From an uncultured Rhodospirillales bacterium (lineage in GTDB: Bacteria; Pseudomonadota; Alphaproteobacteria; Azospirillales; Azospirillaceae): a DNA stretch of 48,461 bases. Position 1 is the stretch's first letter. Each line of letters opens with the position of its first letter. The stretch is from assembly GCA_903856295.1 (NCBI GenBank), contig CAIOBP010000209.1:1-48461 (forward strand), given 5' to 3'. Made by a program: the position numbers and the translations under genes. This document shows, piece after piece, positions 1-9,002 of this stretch. A model generated the notes under the pieces. The model ran no database searches and was not told where the DNA came from. It was given only the letters and a program-made list of their open reading frames with translations.

Positions 1-8
1 ATTTCGCC

Positions 9-78
9 GCGCAGCCGGGCCTCCCTCCGTTCTTCGGACGCTTACGCGTCCTCATCACTCCGGGAGGCCCGGCTGCGC
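9..78. repeat. Palindromic repeat, nested stem-loop (REP/MITE-like)
   Basis: Positions 9-25 and 62-78 are a perfect 17-bp inverted repeat. A second hairpin lies inside it (36-41 pairs with 46-51, loop TTAC). This nested shape is typical of short dispersed intergenic elements. It lies 16 nt past the stop codon of the nifH fragment, so it may also act as a transcription terminator for that fragment. It carries no coding capacity. Whether it is dispersed in this genome cannot be seen from one copy. Confidence 0.6.
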
Positions 79-93
79 AGTATCAGCAAGCAA

Positions 94-486
<393 letters not shown>

Positions 487-491
487 TCAAT

Positions 492-504
492 AAAATCGTT
501 GATT
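492..504 (-). promoter_or_regulatory. IHF-like binding site
   Basis: The minus strand reads AATCAA-CGAT-TTT, 12 of 13 positions of WATCAA-N4-TTR (the last base is T instead of A/G). It lies between the sigma-54 promoter and the NifA site, where IHF bends DNA in nifH promoters. The context makes a chance match less likely, but the sequence match alone is weak evidence. Confidence 0.5.
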
Positions 505-543
505 ATCATATAGATACGATAGAACCGACATCGGGGAACGCCG

Positions 544-559
544 TGTCTGGTTTGCGACA
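544..559. promoter_or_regulatory. NifA upstream activating sequence (TGT-N10-ACA)
   Basis: The sequence TGT-CTGGTTTGCG-ACA is an exact TGT-N10-ACA. Its centre lies about 84 bp upstream of the sigma-54 promoter, the usual distance for a NifA enhancer. With the promoter and IHF-like site it makes a complete nif control region, even though the gene below it is truncated. Confidence 0.75.
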
Positions 560-1036
560 AACCCGGACTTTGTCGGACATGGGGCCTTAACCATGGCTGC
601 CGACGGCGCCACCTCGAGCACAAGATCGGCCCCCGAAAATGCTCGATGTGCCCATTTATTAGGCTCCCGACCCATGGCGGGGCAACGCGCCTGATATTCG
701 AACTACATGTAGATTACCGCATTGCTACTGCTCAACATTCTTAAATACTTCACACCGAAGCCCCCGACGCATTAACACGAACGCTTAGATGTCTCATCGA
801 CATTATCCTTTCGGATAACACGCTATAATCAATAATACCTCTCATACAAGATTGACCTGTAAATATAAGATTGTATAATGGGCGAGCGTACCAAGGCAGC
901 CCACCGGAGGCGGAGGCGCGTCGGCATGGCCGGAAGAGTCAACACCAGAGGGAGCGGCCCGGTTGCCCCATGAGCCCGCCAGGAGAAATCAAGCCAGGAA
1001 AATCCCAATAATATTTGTTGAACGGGAGACATAAAG
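560..1036. other. Non-coding stretch between the nif control region and a small ORF
   Basis: No convincing gene was found. It is lower in GC than its surroundings from about 700 to 890. It holds a short palindrome, TTATCC-tttc-GGATAA (803-818), which could be an operator, and a good sigma-70 promoter at 852-879 reading right. Short ORFs crossing it on the minus strand lack ribosome-binding sites and family motifs. Confidence 0.5.
852..879 (+). promoter_or_regulatory. Sigma-70-type promoter
   Basis: TTGACC (852-857), a 16-nt spacer, and TATAAT (874-879). The start point would be near 886, about 150 nt before the ATG at 1037. The -10 is perfect and the -35 has one mismatch. It most likely serves the small ORF and, by read-through, the diguanylate cyclase gene. 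Confidence 0.6.
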
Positions 1037-1303
1037 ATGAGCATCACCGCAGCGAACACAAAAATTCCAAGTTTGCTTGATCTGATCGATGATCCGGTCT
1101 GCTCTCTTTTGATGAAACGCGATGGCGTAACCCGCAACGAAATATTGAGCTTGATGCTGACGGTCAAACCTGTCGTGACCCACGGCCGGCACCGCAGCAC
1201 GGTCAGGGATGGTGTGTGGCGGCCGGATATCAGCCAACGGCCAGGACTGCGCTTCAGAAGCGAAGGGGGGGCGCCATGCCAGGAAAGACGTTCCAATGGT
1301 TAA
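1037..1303 (+). CDS. Small hypothetical protein
   Basis: 88 aa. The ATG follows GGGAG with 8 nt spacing and lies behind the promoter at 852-879. The first half (SLLDLIDDPVCSLLMKRDG then VTRNEILSLML) looks like a real helical peptide with a turn. The second half is Arg/Gly-rich and looks like out-of-frame DNA. The gene may therefore be a truncated or frameshifted small protein, or a leader ORF for the cyclase gene, whose start at 1276 overlaps its last 28 nt. The family was not identified and no function is proposed. Confidence 0.4.
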   Translation: MSITAANTKIPSLLDLIDDPVCSLLMKRDGVTRNEILSLMLTVKPVVTHGRHRSTVRDGVWRPDISQRPGLRFRSEGGAPCQERRSNG

Positions 1304-3087
1304 CCGGATCGGCAAGCGCCCCGCCATCAAGCCAGACGTCACGGATGAAGAGCGATGACCGCCCCCACGGCCTGGAGCGCCGGCTGGTGGCCATCGTCCT
1401 GGCCTGCCTGCTGCTGCCGACGCTCACGGTGGGATGGATCGGCTATAGCGAGGCCTATCACAGCATCACCAGCGAAAAGATACAGAATGTCGGCATCGTC
1501 GCCGACGCCAGACACGACGCGCTGGTAACCATTCTCCAGAGAACACGGGCCAGGGGCGCGGCTTTTCTGTCGGATGTCAACAATTCGTGCCATGGCGGTG
1601 ACGGCGCCCTGTCGGCTGCGTGCCTGACCGACGCCATGCAGTCCTTCACAAAGACCGAAAGAGCGCTTGGGGCCGTTCTGCACATTTCCAAGACCGGCCG
1701 CGACTTGGTCACAGGCGCCTCCGAGGTTCGGTTCGACGACTGGAAGCCGTTCCAATCGGGGCAGCTGGCGCGGTTCTCCGAACCGAATGTCGGCAACGAC
1801 CGGACCTATGACGTCGTCATCGAGGATTATCGTCTCGGCTTGTGGCTGGCGGTAACCTTTCCCGTCAGCCTGATCCAGGGCTTGTTCACGAACTCACCCT
1901 ATCTGGGACAATCGGGCGAGACCTTCCTGTCCGATGCCAGCGGTTTTTTCATTACCAAGGGCCGCTATCCCTCGGCCCAGGGCACCAGCCACCCGATCTC
2001 GGCCCATCCGATGCAGGCCTGCCTCGCCATGGACGACCGGGAAATCCTCGATCAGGATTACCGCGACGTCGCCGTCATCCATGGCTTCCGCTTCGTTCCG
2101 GAAATCGGCGGCGGCTGCATCATGGCCCATATCGATCAGGCCGAGGCGTTCGCGCCGTTGCGAACGCTGCAATGGCGCATGGCGACGCTGACCCTGCTGT
2201 TCATCGCGGTGGCGACCATGGCCTCGCTCGCCATTGGGCACAATATCGCGAAGCCGTTGGTCAACCTCACCCAGGCCATCCGGGAGATCATCAACGGCAA
2301 CTACGATGCCCGCGTCGATGTTACGGGCAGCCGGGAAATCACCAATCTGGCCGAATCCTTCAACCGCATGGCCGCGCGCCTGCAACTGACGCTCGGCGAA
2401 TTGAGGGAGCAGAAGGCCTGCCTTGAAGATCGCGTGAAAGAAAGAACCGCTGAACTGGAGACCGCCAACCGGCGGCTGGCCGCGCTCAGCATGATCGATG
2501 GCTTGACCGGGCTGGCCAACCGCCGCCAGCTTGATGAAGTGCTGGAATCCGAGTGGCGCCGGGCGGCCCGCCAGTGCCTGCCGCTCGCCCTGGTCATGGC
2601 CGACGTCGATCTCTTCAAGGATTTCAACGACCATTACGGGCATCAGGCCGGCGACGAGTGCCTGCGCCGGGTCGCATCGGTTCTGGCCGAGCATACCCAG
2701 CGGGCCGGTGAACTGGCCACACGCTACGGCGGTGAGGAATTTGCGATCATTCTGCCGGGGGTCGATTTGGTCAGCGCGAGCAGTTGGGCGGAAGAGGTGC
2801 GGCAGGCCGTGATTGATCTCGCCATTCCTCATGAACTGTCGAAGACCGGCATCGTCACCCTGTGCCTGGGCGTGTCCTGCCTGATACCCGACGCCTCCTC
2901 GAAGGTTTCCAACCTGATCTCGGAGGCGGACAAGGCGCTCTATCAAGCCAAAAGAGGGGGGCGGAATCAAGTGGTCGGAATGTGCCTCGACCGGTCCTGC
3001 CGGCCCAGACCGGTGCTTGTGCAGAATTCGAACCGGTCAGTCCCGGCGCTGGGGCAACCGTGCAAGCCGAGGTCCTGGTACAGTTGA
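1276..3087 (+). CDS. Membrane diguanylate cyclase (sensor-HAMP-GGDEF)
   Basis: 603 aa. Residues about 36-57 and 303-322 are membrane helices flanking a periplasmic sensor region of some 240 residues. HAMP follows (325-375), then a short coiled coil, then a GGDEF domain from about 405. The domain begins DGLTGLANRR and carries the active-site motif RYGGEEF (GGEEF at 485-489) plus ADVDLF, so it should make cyclic di-GMP from GTP. The inhibitory site five residues upstream reads RAGE, not RxxD, so product feedback may be weak. A 40-residue Cys/Arg/Pro-rich tail follows the domain. The start at 1276 was chosen because a G-rich ribosome-binding site lies just before it; 1345 is an alternative. The ligand is unknown. 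Confidence 0.85.
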   Translation: MPGKTFQWLTGSASAPPSSQTSRMKSDDRPHGLERRLVAIVLACLLLPTLTVGWIGYSEAYHSITSEKIQNVGIVADARHDALVTILQRTRARGAAFLSDVNNSCHGGDGALSAACLTDAMQSFTKTERALGAVLHISKTGRDLVTGASEVRFDDWKPFQSGQLARFSEPNVGNDRTYDVVIEDYRLGLWLAVTFPVSLIQGLFTNSPYLGQSGETFLSDASGFFITKGRYPSAQGTSHPISAHPMQACLAMDDREILDQDYRDVAVIHGFRFVPEIGGGCIMAHIDQAEAFAPLRTLQWRMATLTLLFIAVATMASLAIGHNIAKPLVNLTQAIREIINGNYDARVDVTGSREITNLAESFNRMAARLQLTLGELREQKACLEDRVKERTAELETANRRLAALSMIDGLTGLANRRQLDEVLESEWRRAARQCLPLALVMADVDLFKDFNDHYGHQAGDECLRRVASVLAEHTQRAGELATRYGGEEFAIILPGVDLVSASSWAEEVRQAVIDLAIPHELSKTGIVTLCLGVSCLIPDASSKVSNLISEADKALYQAKRGGRNQVVGMCLDRSCRPRPVLVQNSNRSVPALGQPCKPRSWYS

Positions 3088-3326
3088 TGAGCCGCGCCCT
3101 CAATCGGACGCGGAAGCACGGCCTGAGCGGAGCGGCTGGCGGTGGGGGAAGCGTAGCGCACCGTTTTGCCGCTGGCCGGCCGGCCTCAGCCCGACTTCGA
3201 ACCGGCCGTGGCCTCGGCGCCGGGCAGGCACTGGAAACAGCCCCGCTTGTCCCATTGCTCGGCCGCTGGGCACGGGCCGGAAACACGCTCTAAAATCAAA
3301 TAGCTGGAGCAAGATTCTCGCTCTGG

Positions 3327-6041
3327 TCAGCAGTCGGTTCGATAGTCCCGCAGGTCCACCTGTGTGTCCGCGATCCGCCTTGCCTCGAGGAGGACCATCG
3401 GCAGTTGGTCGGCAACCTCGGCACAAACCGCGCTTGTAAGCCGAAGATCGCCGTCCTCGGCGGCTTTTTGCAGGGCCTCGGCGGCGGCGGCCAGTGATTT
3501 CGCGCCGATATTGGCGGCCACCCCTTTAAGATCATGGGCCTTTTTGGCGATATCGTACAGGGCGCCCCCGGCCAGCAGCTCCGTAAGCACGCCTGCGGCA
3601 TCGCCATAGCTGTTCATGAACTCGACCATGACCAGCTTGAGCAGCTTCTGGTCGCCGATGGTTCTGGTGATGGCGTCCTTGATGTCGATGGCCACAAGGG
3701 CGGGTGCCGACGCCGGATGCTCCCGCCGGTAATGACGGGCGTGGCGGCTGATCGCCGCCGTCATCTGCGCCACGACGAACGGTTTGCCGATATGATCGTT
3801 CATGCCGGCGGCAAGGCATTGCTCGCGATCGGACGCCATGGCGTTGGCGGTCATGGCGATGATCGGCAACGCCGTCAAGCCGAGATCGCGACGGATCGCC
3901 CTGGTCGCATCATAACCATCCATGCCGGGCATCTGGATGTCCATCAACACGGCGTCGAACCGGGTCGGACCGGCGCTCAACACCTCCAGCGCCTTGATGC
4001 CATCGACGGCGATCGTCACCCCCGCCCCGGCGGCTTCCAGAATGCGGCGGGCGACCATCTGGTTGATGCTGTTATCCTCGACCACCAGCAGCGTGAGACC
4101 GGCCAGCGGCGCGCTCGGCGCGACTTGGACCGGCACCGGCGCGACACCGGAGGCCGGGCCGGAGCGGATTTCGCCGACGGCATCGAGCAGGCTCGACGGC
4201 GTCACCGGCTTGGTCAGAACCGCCCGGATCAGCGGTTCATCGCCGGAATCCCGCCGGACCCGGTCATATTCATAGGCCGTGACCACCAGGATCAGCGGAA
4301 TGGTCTCCGGCGGCTGGCGGGCCTTGAGGTGGCGGACGATCTCGCGGCCGCCGATTTCCGGCATCACCCAGTCGAGCAACAGCAGATCGAACGGCACGCC
4401 GCCATGCGCCCGATCGATTTCCTCCAGCGCCTGCGCGCCGGACGCCGCCACCACCACCGTCCAGCCGAAGGACCCGATCATGGCGGCCATGATTTCCCGG
4501 GCGATCGGATTGTCGTCGGCGATCAGCACCTTGAGACCGCGCGGCACGACGGGCGACGCCATCGGCTCTCCGGCGGCATCCTGCGACCGGCCCAGCCGGA
4601 TGGCGACGTGGAACGTGCTGCCCCGCCCCAGTTCGCTCTCGCACCAGATGCGGCCGCCGGCCAATTCGACCAAACGGCGACAAATGGCCAGCCCGAGCCC
4701 GGTGCCGCCGAAGCGGCGGGTGGTGGTGACATCGGCCTGGGAGAAGGCGTCGAAGATCACCTCCCGATGCTCGGACGCGATGCCGATGCCGGTGTCGCGG
4801 ACGCTGAACAGCAAGTCGGCACACTCGTCATCGACCGCCGTCGCCCGCACCGACAGCACCACCTCGCCGCGCTCGGTGAACTTGATGGCGTTGCCGGCAA
4901 GGTTGGTCAGCACCTGCTGCAAACGCAGCGCATCCCCGACCAGGGACAGCGGCGTGCCCGGCCGGATGTCGAACAGAACCTCGATGTCCTTGTCGCGAGC
5001 ATTGGCGGCGGCGATCACCGCCAGCGATTTCATCAGATCATCAAGCCGGAACGGCTCGATGTTCATGTCAAGCTTGCCGGCCTCGACCTTGGAAAGATCG
5101 AGAATGTCATTCAGAAGGCCAAGCAGGGACTGCGCCGAGATCCGGGTCTTCTGAACATAGTCGCGCTGATGCGGGCTGAGCTTGGTCTGCTCCAGCAGAT
5201 AGGCCAATCCGAGAATCGCGTTCATCGGCGTCCGGATCTCGTGGCTCATGTTGGCGAGAAAGGCCGACTTGGTGCGGCTGGCGGATTCGGCGGCATCCCT
5301 GGCCACCACCAGCCTGCCCGTGGTTTCCTGGACCCGGTCGAGCATCCCGTCGAAGGCGCGGGCCAACTGGCCGAACTCGCTTTCGTCGGAGGAGCGCAGG
5401 CGGAACGCGTGATCGCCCGCCGCCACCGTGTGGAGCGCCCCGGTCAGCATCGCGAGCGGTTTCAGCACGGCCCGCCGCACCAGCACGATGGTCACCGCCG
5501 GCAACCCGAGCAGAATCAGGATGGAGGCGACGACGACGAACTCCCTCAACTGGTCAACCTGCCGCGTCCTGGCCAGCAGAGGCTGCGTCAACTCCTCGAC
5601 ACCGGCCGCCAGGGCGGCGCCGCGCATCAGGAACAGGCTGGTCATCTGACGCTCCCGCTCCTGCTGCAAAGGGTTGAGGTTTTTTTGCGCGAACACCGCC
5701 AGCAGCGCCTCGCACTCGCCGAGGCGGTTGAAGGCGTTCCGCCACTGCGCCATCGGCGCATCCGGCTGGAATTCGGGCGAGGCTCGCAGCCGGTCGAACA
5801 GCGGATGCAGCGCCCGCACCATCTTTTCCGCCTGAATCCGGGGCCGCTCCTCGCGATAGAGCGCGAATTCGAAGCCCACCGTCCGCAAATCGCCAACCTT
5901 GCCGCGAATGGCGTAAACGGTCTCGAGTTCGCTGGTGACTTCATCCTGAGCGGTGTTGGCCCACAGAATCAGCGCCGACAACAGCACACTGAGCCCAACG
6001 AACAACCCGGTGATAAGATAGGCGCGCTTCTGAAGAGACAT
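3327..6041 (-). CDS. Hybrid histidine kinase (HAMP-HisKA-HATPase-REC-REC-HPt)
   Basis: 904 aa. Membrane helices lie at about 8-27 and 168-188 with a helical periplasmic region between them, then HAMP. The HisKA motif NMSHEIRTP has the phospho-His at 267. The ATPase N box (NLAGNAIKF), G1 (DTGIGI) and G2 (GGTGLGLAI) follow. REC1 is at about 502-625 (Asp557 in LLLDWVMP), REC2 at about 648-765 (Asp701 in LMDIQMPGMDG), and a C-terminal HPt domain has AHDLKG (His836). The full relay sits in one protein, and no output regulator is encoded beside it. The start at 6041 was chosen because the protein begins naturally there (MSLQKR before the first helix) and it lies 4 nt after the stop of the binding-protein gene. 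No strong ribosome-binding site is visible, so translational coupling is likely. Confidence 0.9.
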   Translation of the reverse strand: MSLQKRAYLITGLFVGLSVLLSALILWANTAQDEVTSELETVYAIRGKVGDLRTVGFEFALYREERPRIQAEKMVRALHPLFDRLRASPEFQPDAPMAQWRNAFNRLGECEALLAVFAQKNLNPLQQERERQMTSLFLMRGAALAAGVEELTQPLLARTRQVDQLREFVVVASILILLGLPAVTIVLVRRAVLKPLAMLTGALHTVAAGDHAFRLRSSDESEFGQLARAFDGMLDRVQETTGRLVVARDAAESASRTKSAFLANMSHEIRTPMNAILGLAYLLEQTKLSPHQRDYVQKTRISAQSLLGLLNDILDLSKVEAGKLDMNIEPFRLDDLMKSLAVIAAANARDKDIEVLFDIRPGTPLSLVGDALRLQQVLTNLAGNAIKFTERGEVVLSVRATAVDDECADLLFSVRDTGIGIASEHREVIFDAFSQADVTTTRRFGGTGLGLAICRRLVELAGGRIWCESELGRGSTFHVAIRLGRSQDAAGEPMASPVVPRGLKVLIADDNPIAREIMAAMIGSFGWTVVVAASGAQALEEIDRAHGGVPFDLLLLDWVMPEIGGREIVRHLKARQPPETIPLILVVTAYEYDRVRRDSGDEPLIRAVLTKPVTPSSLLDAVGEIRSGPASGVAPVPVQVAPSAPLAGLTLLVVEDNSINQMVARRILEAAGAGVTIAVDGIKALEVLSAGPTRFDAVLMDIQMPGMDGYDATRAIRRDLGLTALPIIAMTANAMASDREQCLAAGMNDHIGKPFVVAQMTAAISRHARHYRREHPASAPALVAIDIKDAITRTIGDQKLLKLVMVEFMNSYGDAAGVLTELLAGGALYDIAKKAHDLKGVAANIGAKSLAAAAEALQKAAEDGDLRLTSAVCAEVADQLPMVLLEARRIADTQVDLRDYRTDC

Positions 6042-6045
6042 GACG

Positions 6046-7023
6046 TTACCGAATGATGGTGACGGCCGAGGGCAGCACCACGTCGAGCACCGAGCTATCG
6101 AAATAGTCCAGATAGTTGGGCACCTTCCCTCCGCCACCGATGCCGTTGAGGATTGCCCAGCGGGCTTGGTTCTCCAGCGACACGATCAAGACCTGATCGA
6201 GGCTGAGCGCATGGCGATAATTATCCCACAACGACGCCATGACCGTCTCGTCGATCTTGAGCCGGCGCGCCGCCAGGGCGATCGCCTCGGCACGATGGCC
6301 GTGGATCCACTCGATCGTCCGCTCGGTCGCGCGCAACAGCCGTTGCGCGACGAGCGGGCGCTTTTGCACAAAATCCCGTCCCACAGCGAAATTGAAGGTC
6401 TCCTCATGGCGGTCTTTTTCATAAGGAATGAGCAGCGCCCGGTCCCCCAGCGCGGCCTGGGCGAAGTATCCATGGGGATCGAAGGCGGCGATCGCGTCGA
6501 CGCGGTGATTGACGACGGCGTCGGCGGAGTCTCCAGCCGGCACATCGACCTCGATGATTTCGGACGGCGCCAACCCGAGATCGGCCAGCACCGAGTGCAA
6601 AAAGAACTGCGAGGTCGTCCCGGCCATCACCCCGATCCGATGACCGCGCATGTCCGCCGGGGCGCGAATGCCGTCAAGCCGGTCGGCCACCAGCCGGTAG
6701 GGCGTGTTGTGGGAGAAGGTGGCGATGACCACGAAGTCGCGCCGCTTGAAGCTCTGCATCACGATCGGGGTGTCGGCGACCGTCGCCACATCGACCTCGC
6801 CACGCAGCATGGCTTCGAGCGCCAATTTTCCGGCGGGCCAGGACTTGGTCGCGACATCCAGCCCCTCGTCCCGGTAGAAGCCTTTTTCCAGGGCGATGAG
6901 GGTCGGGATATCGCCAGCGTTCTCGGCGACGCCCAGAATAAGGCGCTCCGCTCCAGGTCCCGCCCAGGCCGCCCCGCCGGAGAGGCCGGCTAATAAGACC
7001 AGCAAACACAATACCGGTTTCAT
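6046..7023 (-). CDS. Periplasmic substrate-binding protein, NMT1/SsuA-like
   Basis: 325 aa with a signal peptide (MKPVLCLLVLLAG, cleavage near AWA at 21). The mature part resembles the NMT1/SsuA/TauA class: LILGVAENAGDIPTLIALEKG at the start, then DVATVADTPIVM and IGVMAGTTSQFFL, as in sulfonate, nitrate and thiamine-precursor binding proteins. GGGAGG stands 7 nt before the ATG. No permease or ATPase gene is nearby. The next gene, 4 nt downstream, is a hybrid histidine kinase with a small periplasmic domain. The protein may therefore present its ligand to the kinase rather than to a transporter (inference). The ligand is unknown. Confidence 0.8.
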   Translation of the reverse strand: MKPVLCLLVLLAGLSGGAAWAGPGAERLILGVAENAGDIPTLIALEKGFYRDEGLDVATKSWPAGKLALEAMLRGEVDVATVADTPIVMQSFKRRDFVVIATFSHNTPYRLVADRLDGIRAPADMRGHRIGVMAGTTSQFFLHSVLADLGLAPSEIIEVDVPAGDSADAVVNHRVDAIAAFDPHGYFAQAALGDRALLIPYEKDRHEETFNFAVGRDFVQKRPLVAQRLLRATERTIEWIHGHRAEAIALAARRLKIDETVMASLWDNYRHALSLDQVLIVSLENQARWAILNGIGGGGKVPNYLDYFDSSVLDVVLPSAVTIIR

Positions 7024-7106
7024 GATGCGACCTCCCTCGTTTCTTGGCCCTATCGATAAAGCTTCTCCCGCCCATCTTCAAGGAAACACGAGAGCAGGAT
7101 GTGAAA

Positions 7107-9002
7107 CTACCCGAGAGAAGGACCCGGAAACCGGAAACGACGACGGGCGAAACTTGCCGAAATCGGTGCCCGGTTCTGCTCCTCGAAGAGTTCCGCCAGC
7201 TTCTCGACCATGGCGCCGCCGAGTTGATCGACATCATTGATGGTGACGGCACGACGATAATAGCGGGTAACGTCGTGACCGATGCCGATGGCCAGCAGTT
7301 CCACCGGCGAATAGCGCTCGATATCCTCGATCACCTGCCGCAAATGCTTCTCCAGGTAATTGCCCGGATTGACCGAAAGCGTCGAATCATCCACCGGCGC
7401 GCCATCCGAGATCACCATCAGAACCCGCCGCTGCTCGGGCCGGGCGTGCAGGCGGCCATGCGCCCACAGCAACGCCTCGCCGTCGATGTTCTCCTTGAGG
7501 ATGCCCTCGCGCAGCATCAGGCCGAGATTCTTGCGGGTCCGGCGCCAGGGAACGTCGGCGCCCTTGTAGATGATGTGGCGCAGATCGTTGAGCCGTCCCG
7601 GCTGGGCCGGCTTGCCGGCGGCCAGCCAGCGGGTGCGCGCCTCGCCGCCCTTCCAGGCCTTGGTGGTGAAGCCGAGGATTTCGACCTTGACGCCGCAGCG
7701 CTCCAGGGTGCGCGCCAGGATATCGGCGCTGAGCGCGGCGATGGTGATCGGCCGGCCGCGCATCGAGCCGGAATTGTCGATCAGCAACGACACCACGGTG
7801 TCGCGGAACTCGGTGTCGCGCTCTTGCTTGAACGACAGCGGCACCATGGGATTGACCACCACCCGCGCCAGCCGTCCGGCATCGAGGATGCCCTCCTCCA
7901 GATCGAAATCCCAGGACCGCTGCTGCTGGGCCATCAGCCGCCGCTGCAAGCGGTTGGCCAGCCGGGCGATCACCCCGTGCAGGTTCTTGAGCTGGGTGTC
8001 GAGCATCGCGCGCAACCGCGACAATTCCTCGGCATCGCACAGCTCGGCGGCGTCGATCTCCTGATCATGCTCGGCGGTGTAGATGCGATACGGATCGCGC
8101 TCCGGCTCCGGCGCACGCTGACCGGCCTGACGCCGCGGGCCGGAGGGCTGGGTTTCATCGGCGCAGCCGGCTTCCCCGCCCTCGCCATCGAGATTTTCGT
8201 CGTCCTCGGCCGAGGTCTCGGCCTTGTCCTCGCCGTCGGCCATCATGCCGGACAACGACTGGGCATCCTGTTCGCCGCTGTCGTCGGCGGCGCTGTCGCC
8301 GTCCTCGCTCTCGTCTTCCTGGCGCTTGGCGTCGTCGTCCTCGTCCGGGTCGGGACGGGGCTCGGGCTCGCCGCCGATCTCGAAGCCCAGATCGACCAGC
8401 AGCCGGCGCACGCCACGGGCATAGGCGTCCTGGTTCTCCAGGCGGGAGGCCAGACCGTGCCAGTCGGCGCCCAGCTTTTCCATCAGCCAGGGCCGCCACA
8501 GCTCCACCGCCGGCCGCGCCGGCTCGGGCACCGGACGACCGTGAAGAACCTCCCAGGACAGCGCCCGGAGAATCTCGGCCAGCGGCGCCTGCTCGCGCTC
8601 GGTGACCTTGTCCAGCCCCTGGCGCTGGCAGCGCTCGACCATCGCGGCGCCGAGATTGGCGGCGACACCGGGCATGTCGCGCGCGCCCAGCGCCTCGCAG
8701 CGCACCTGTTCCAGGGCGTCGAAGACCATGCGCGGCATGTCGCCGGCCGGCATGCGGTTGGCGTGAATCACCGGATCGTGGTGACGCAGCCGCAAGGCCA
8801 CGGCGTCGGCGCTGCCCCGCGCCGCCGCCACCGCCGCTGGATTGAGATCGCGCGGCGGTGGTGGCACCCGCACGCGCAGGCCGATCACCGCCGCCGGCTC
8901 GTTGCTGAACCCGACCTGAATGTCCTCACGCTCGGCCAACGCCCGCACCACCGCCGCCGTCGACCGCTTGAACACATCCAACGGGCTTTCCGTTTCGTTC
9001 AC
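7107..9002 (-). CDS. cobT: Cobaltochelatase subunit CobT
   Basis: 631 aa, the usual size for CobT. It is part of the ATP-dependent cobaltochelatase (CobNST) that inserts cobalt into hydrogenobyrinic acid a,c-diamide in the aerobic B12 pathway. The middle (about 210-300) is a long Asp/Glu-rich linker. The C-terminal von Willebrand A domain has the metal-site motif DNSGSMRG and later SDGAPVDDS, with a conserved region ([21 protein letters not shown]) typical of CobT. The start is GTG at 9002, preceded by GGGGAAGG, and overlaps the stop of the upstream gene as GTGA, so the two are translationally coupled. It is the last gene of the operon that contains cobS. Confidence 0.93.
   Translation of the reverse strand: MNETESPLDVFKRSTAAVVRALAEREDIQVGFSNEPAAVIGLRVRVPPPPRDLNPAAVAAARGSADAVALRLRHHDPVIHANRMPAGDMPRMVFDALEQVRCEALGARDMPGVAANLGAAMVERCQRQGLDKVTEREQAPLAEILRALSWEVLHGRPVPEPARPAVELWRPWLMEKLGADWHGLASRLENQDAYARGVRRLLVDLGFEIGGEPEPRPDPDEDDDAKRQEDESEDGDSAADDSGEQDAQSLSGMMADGEDKAETSAEDDENLDGEGGEAGCADETQPSGPRRQAGQRAPEPERDPYRIYTAEHDQEIDAAELCDAEELSRLRAMLDTQLKNLHGVIARLANRLQRRLMAQQQRSWDFDLEEGILDAGRLARVVVNPMVPLSFKQERDTEFRDTVVSLLIDNSGSMRGRPITIAALSADILARTLERCGVKVEILGFTTKAWKGGEARTRWLAAGKPAQPGRLNDLRHIIYKGADVPWRRTRKNLGLMLREGILKENIDGEALLWAHGRLHARPEQRRVLMVISDGAPVDDSTLSVNPGNYLEKHLRQVIEDIERYSPVELLAIGIGHDVTRYYRRAVTINDVDQLGGAMVEKLAELFEEQNRAPISASFARRRFRFPGPSLG

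Noticed and set aside
3088-3326. Possible gene or repeat between the diguanylate cyclase and the hybrid kinase
   Set aside because: ORFs are Arg/Pro-rich in several frames. The AT-rich end near 3290-3320 recalls a rhizobial intergenic repeat but is too short to call.
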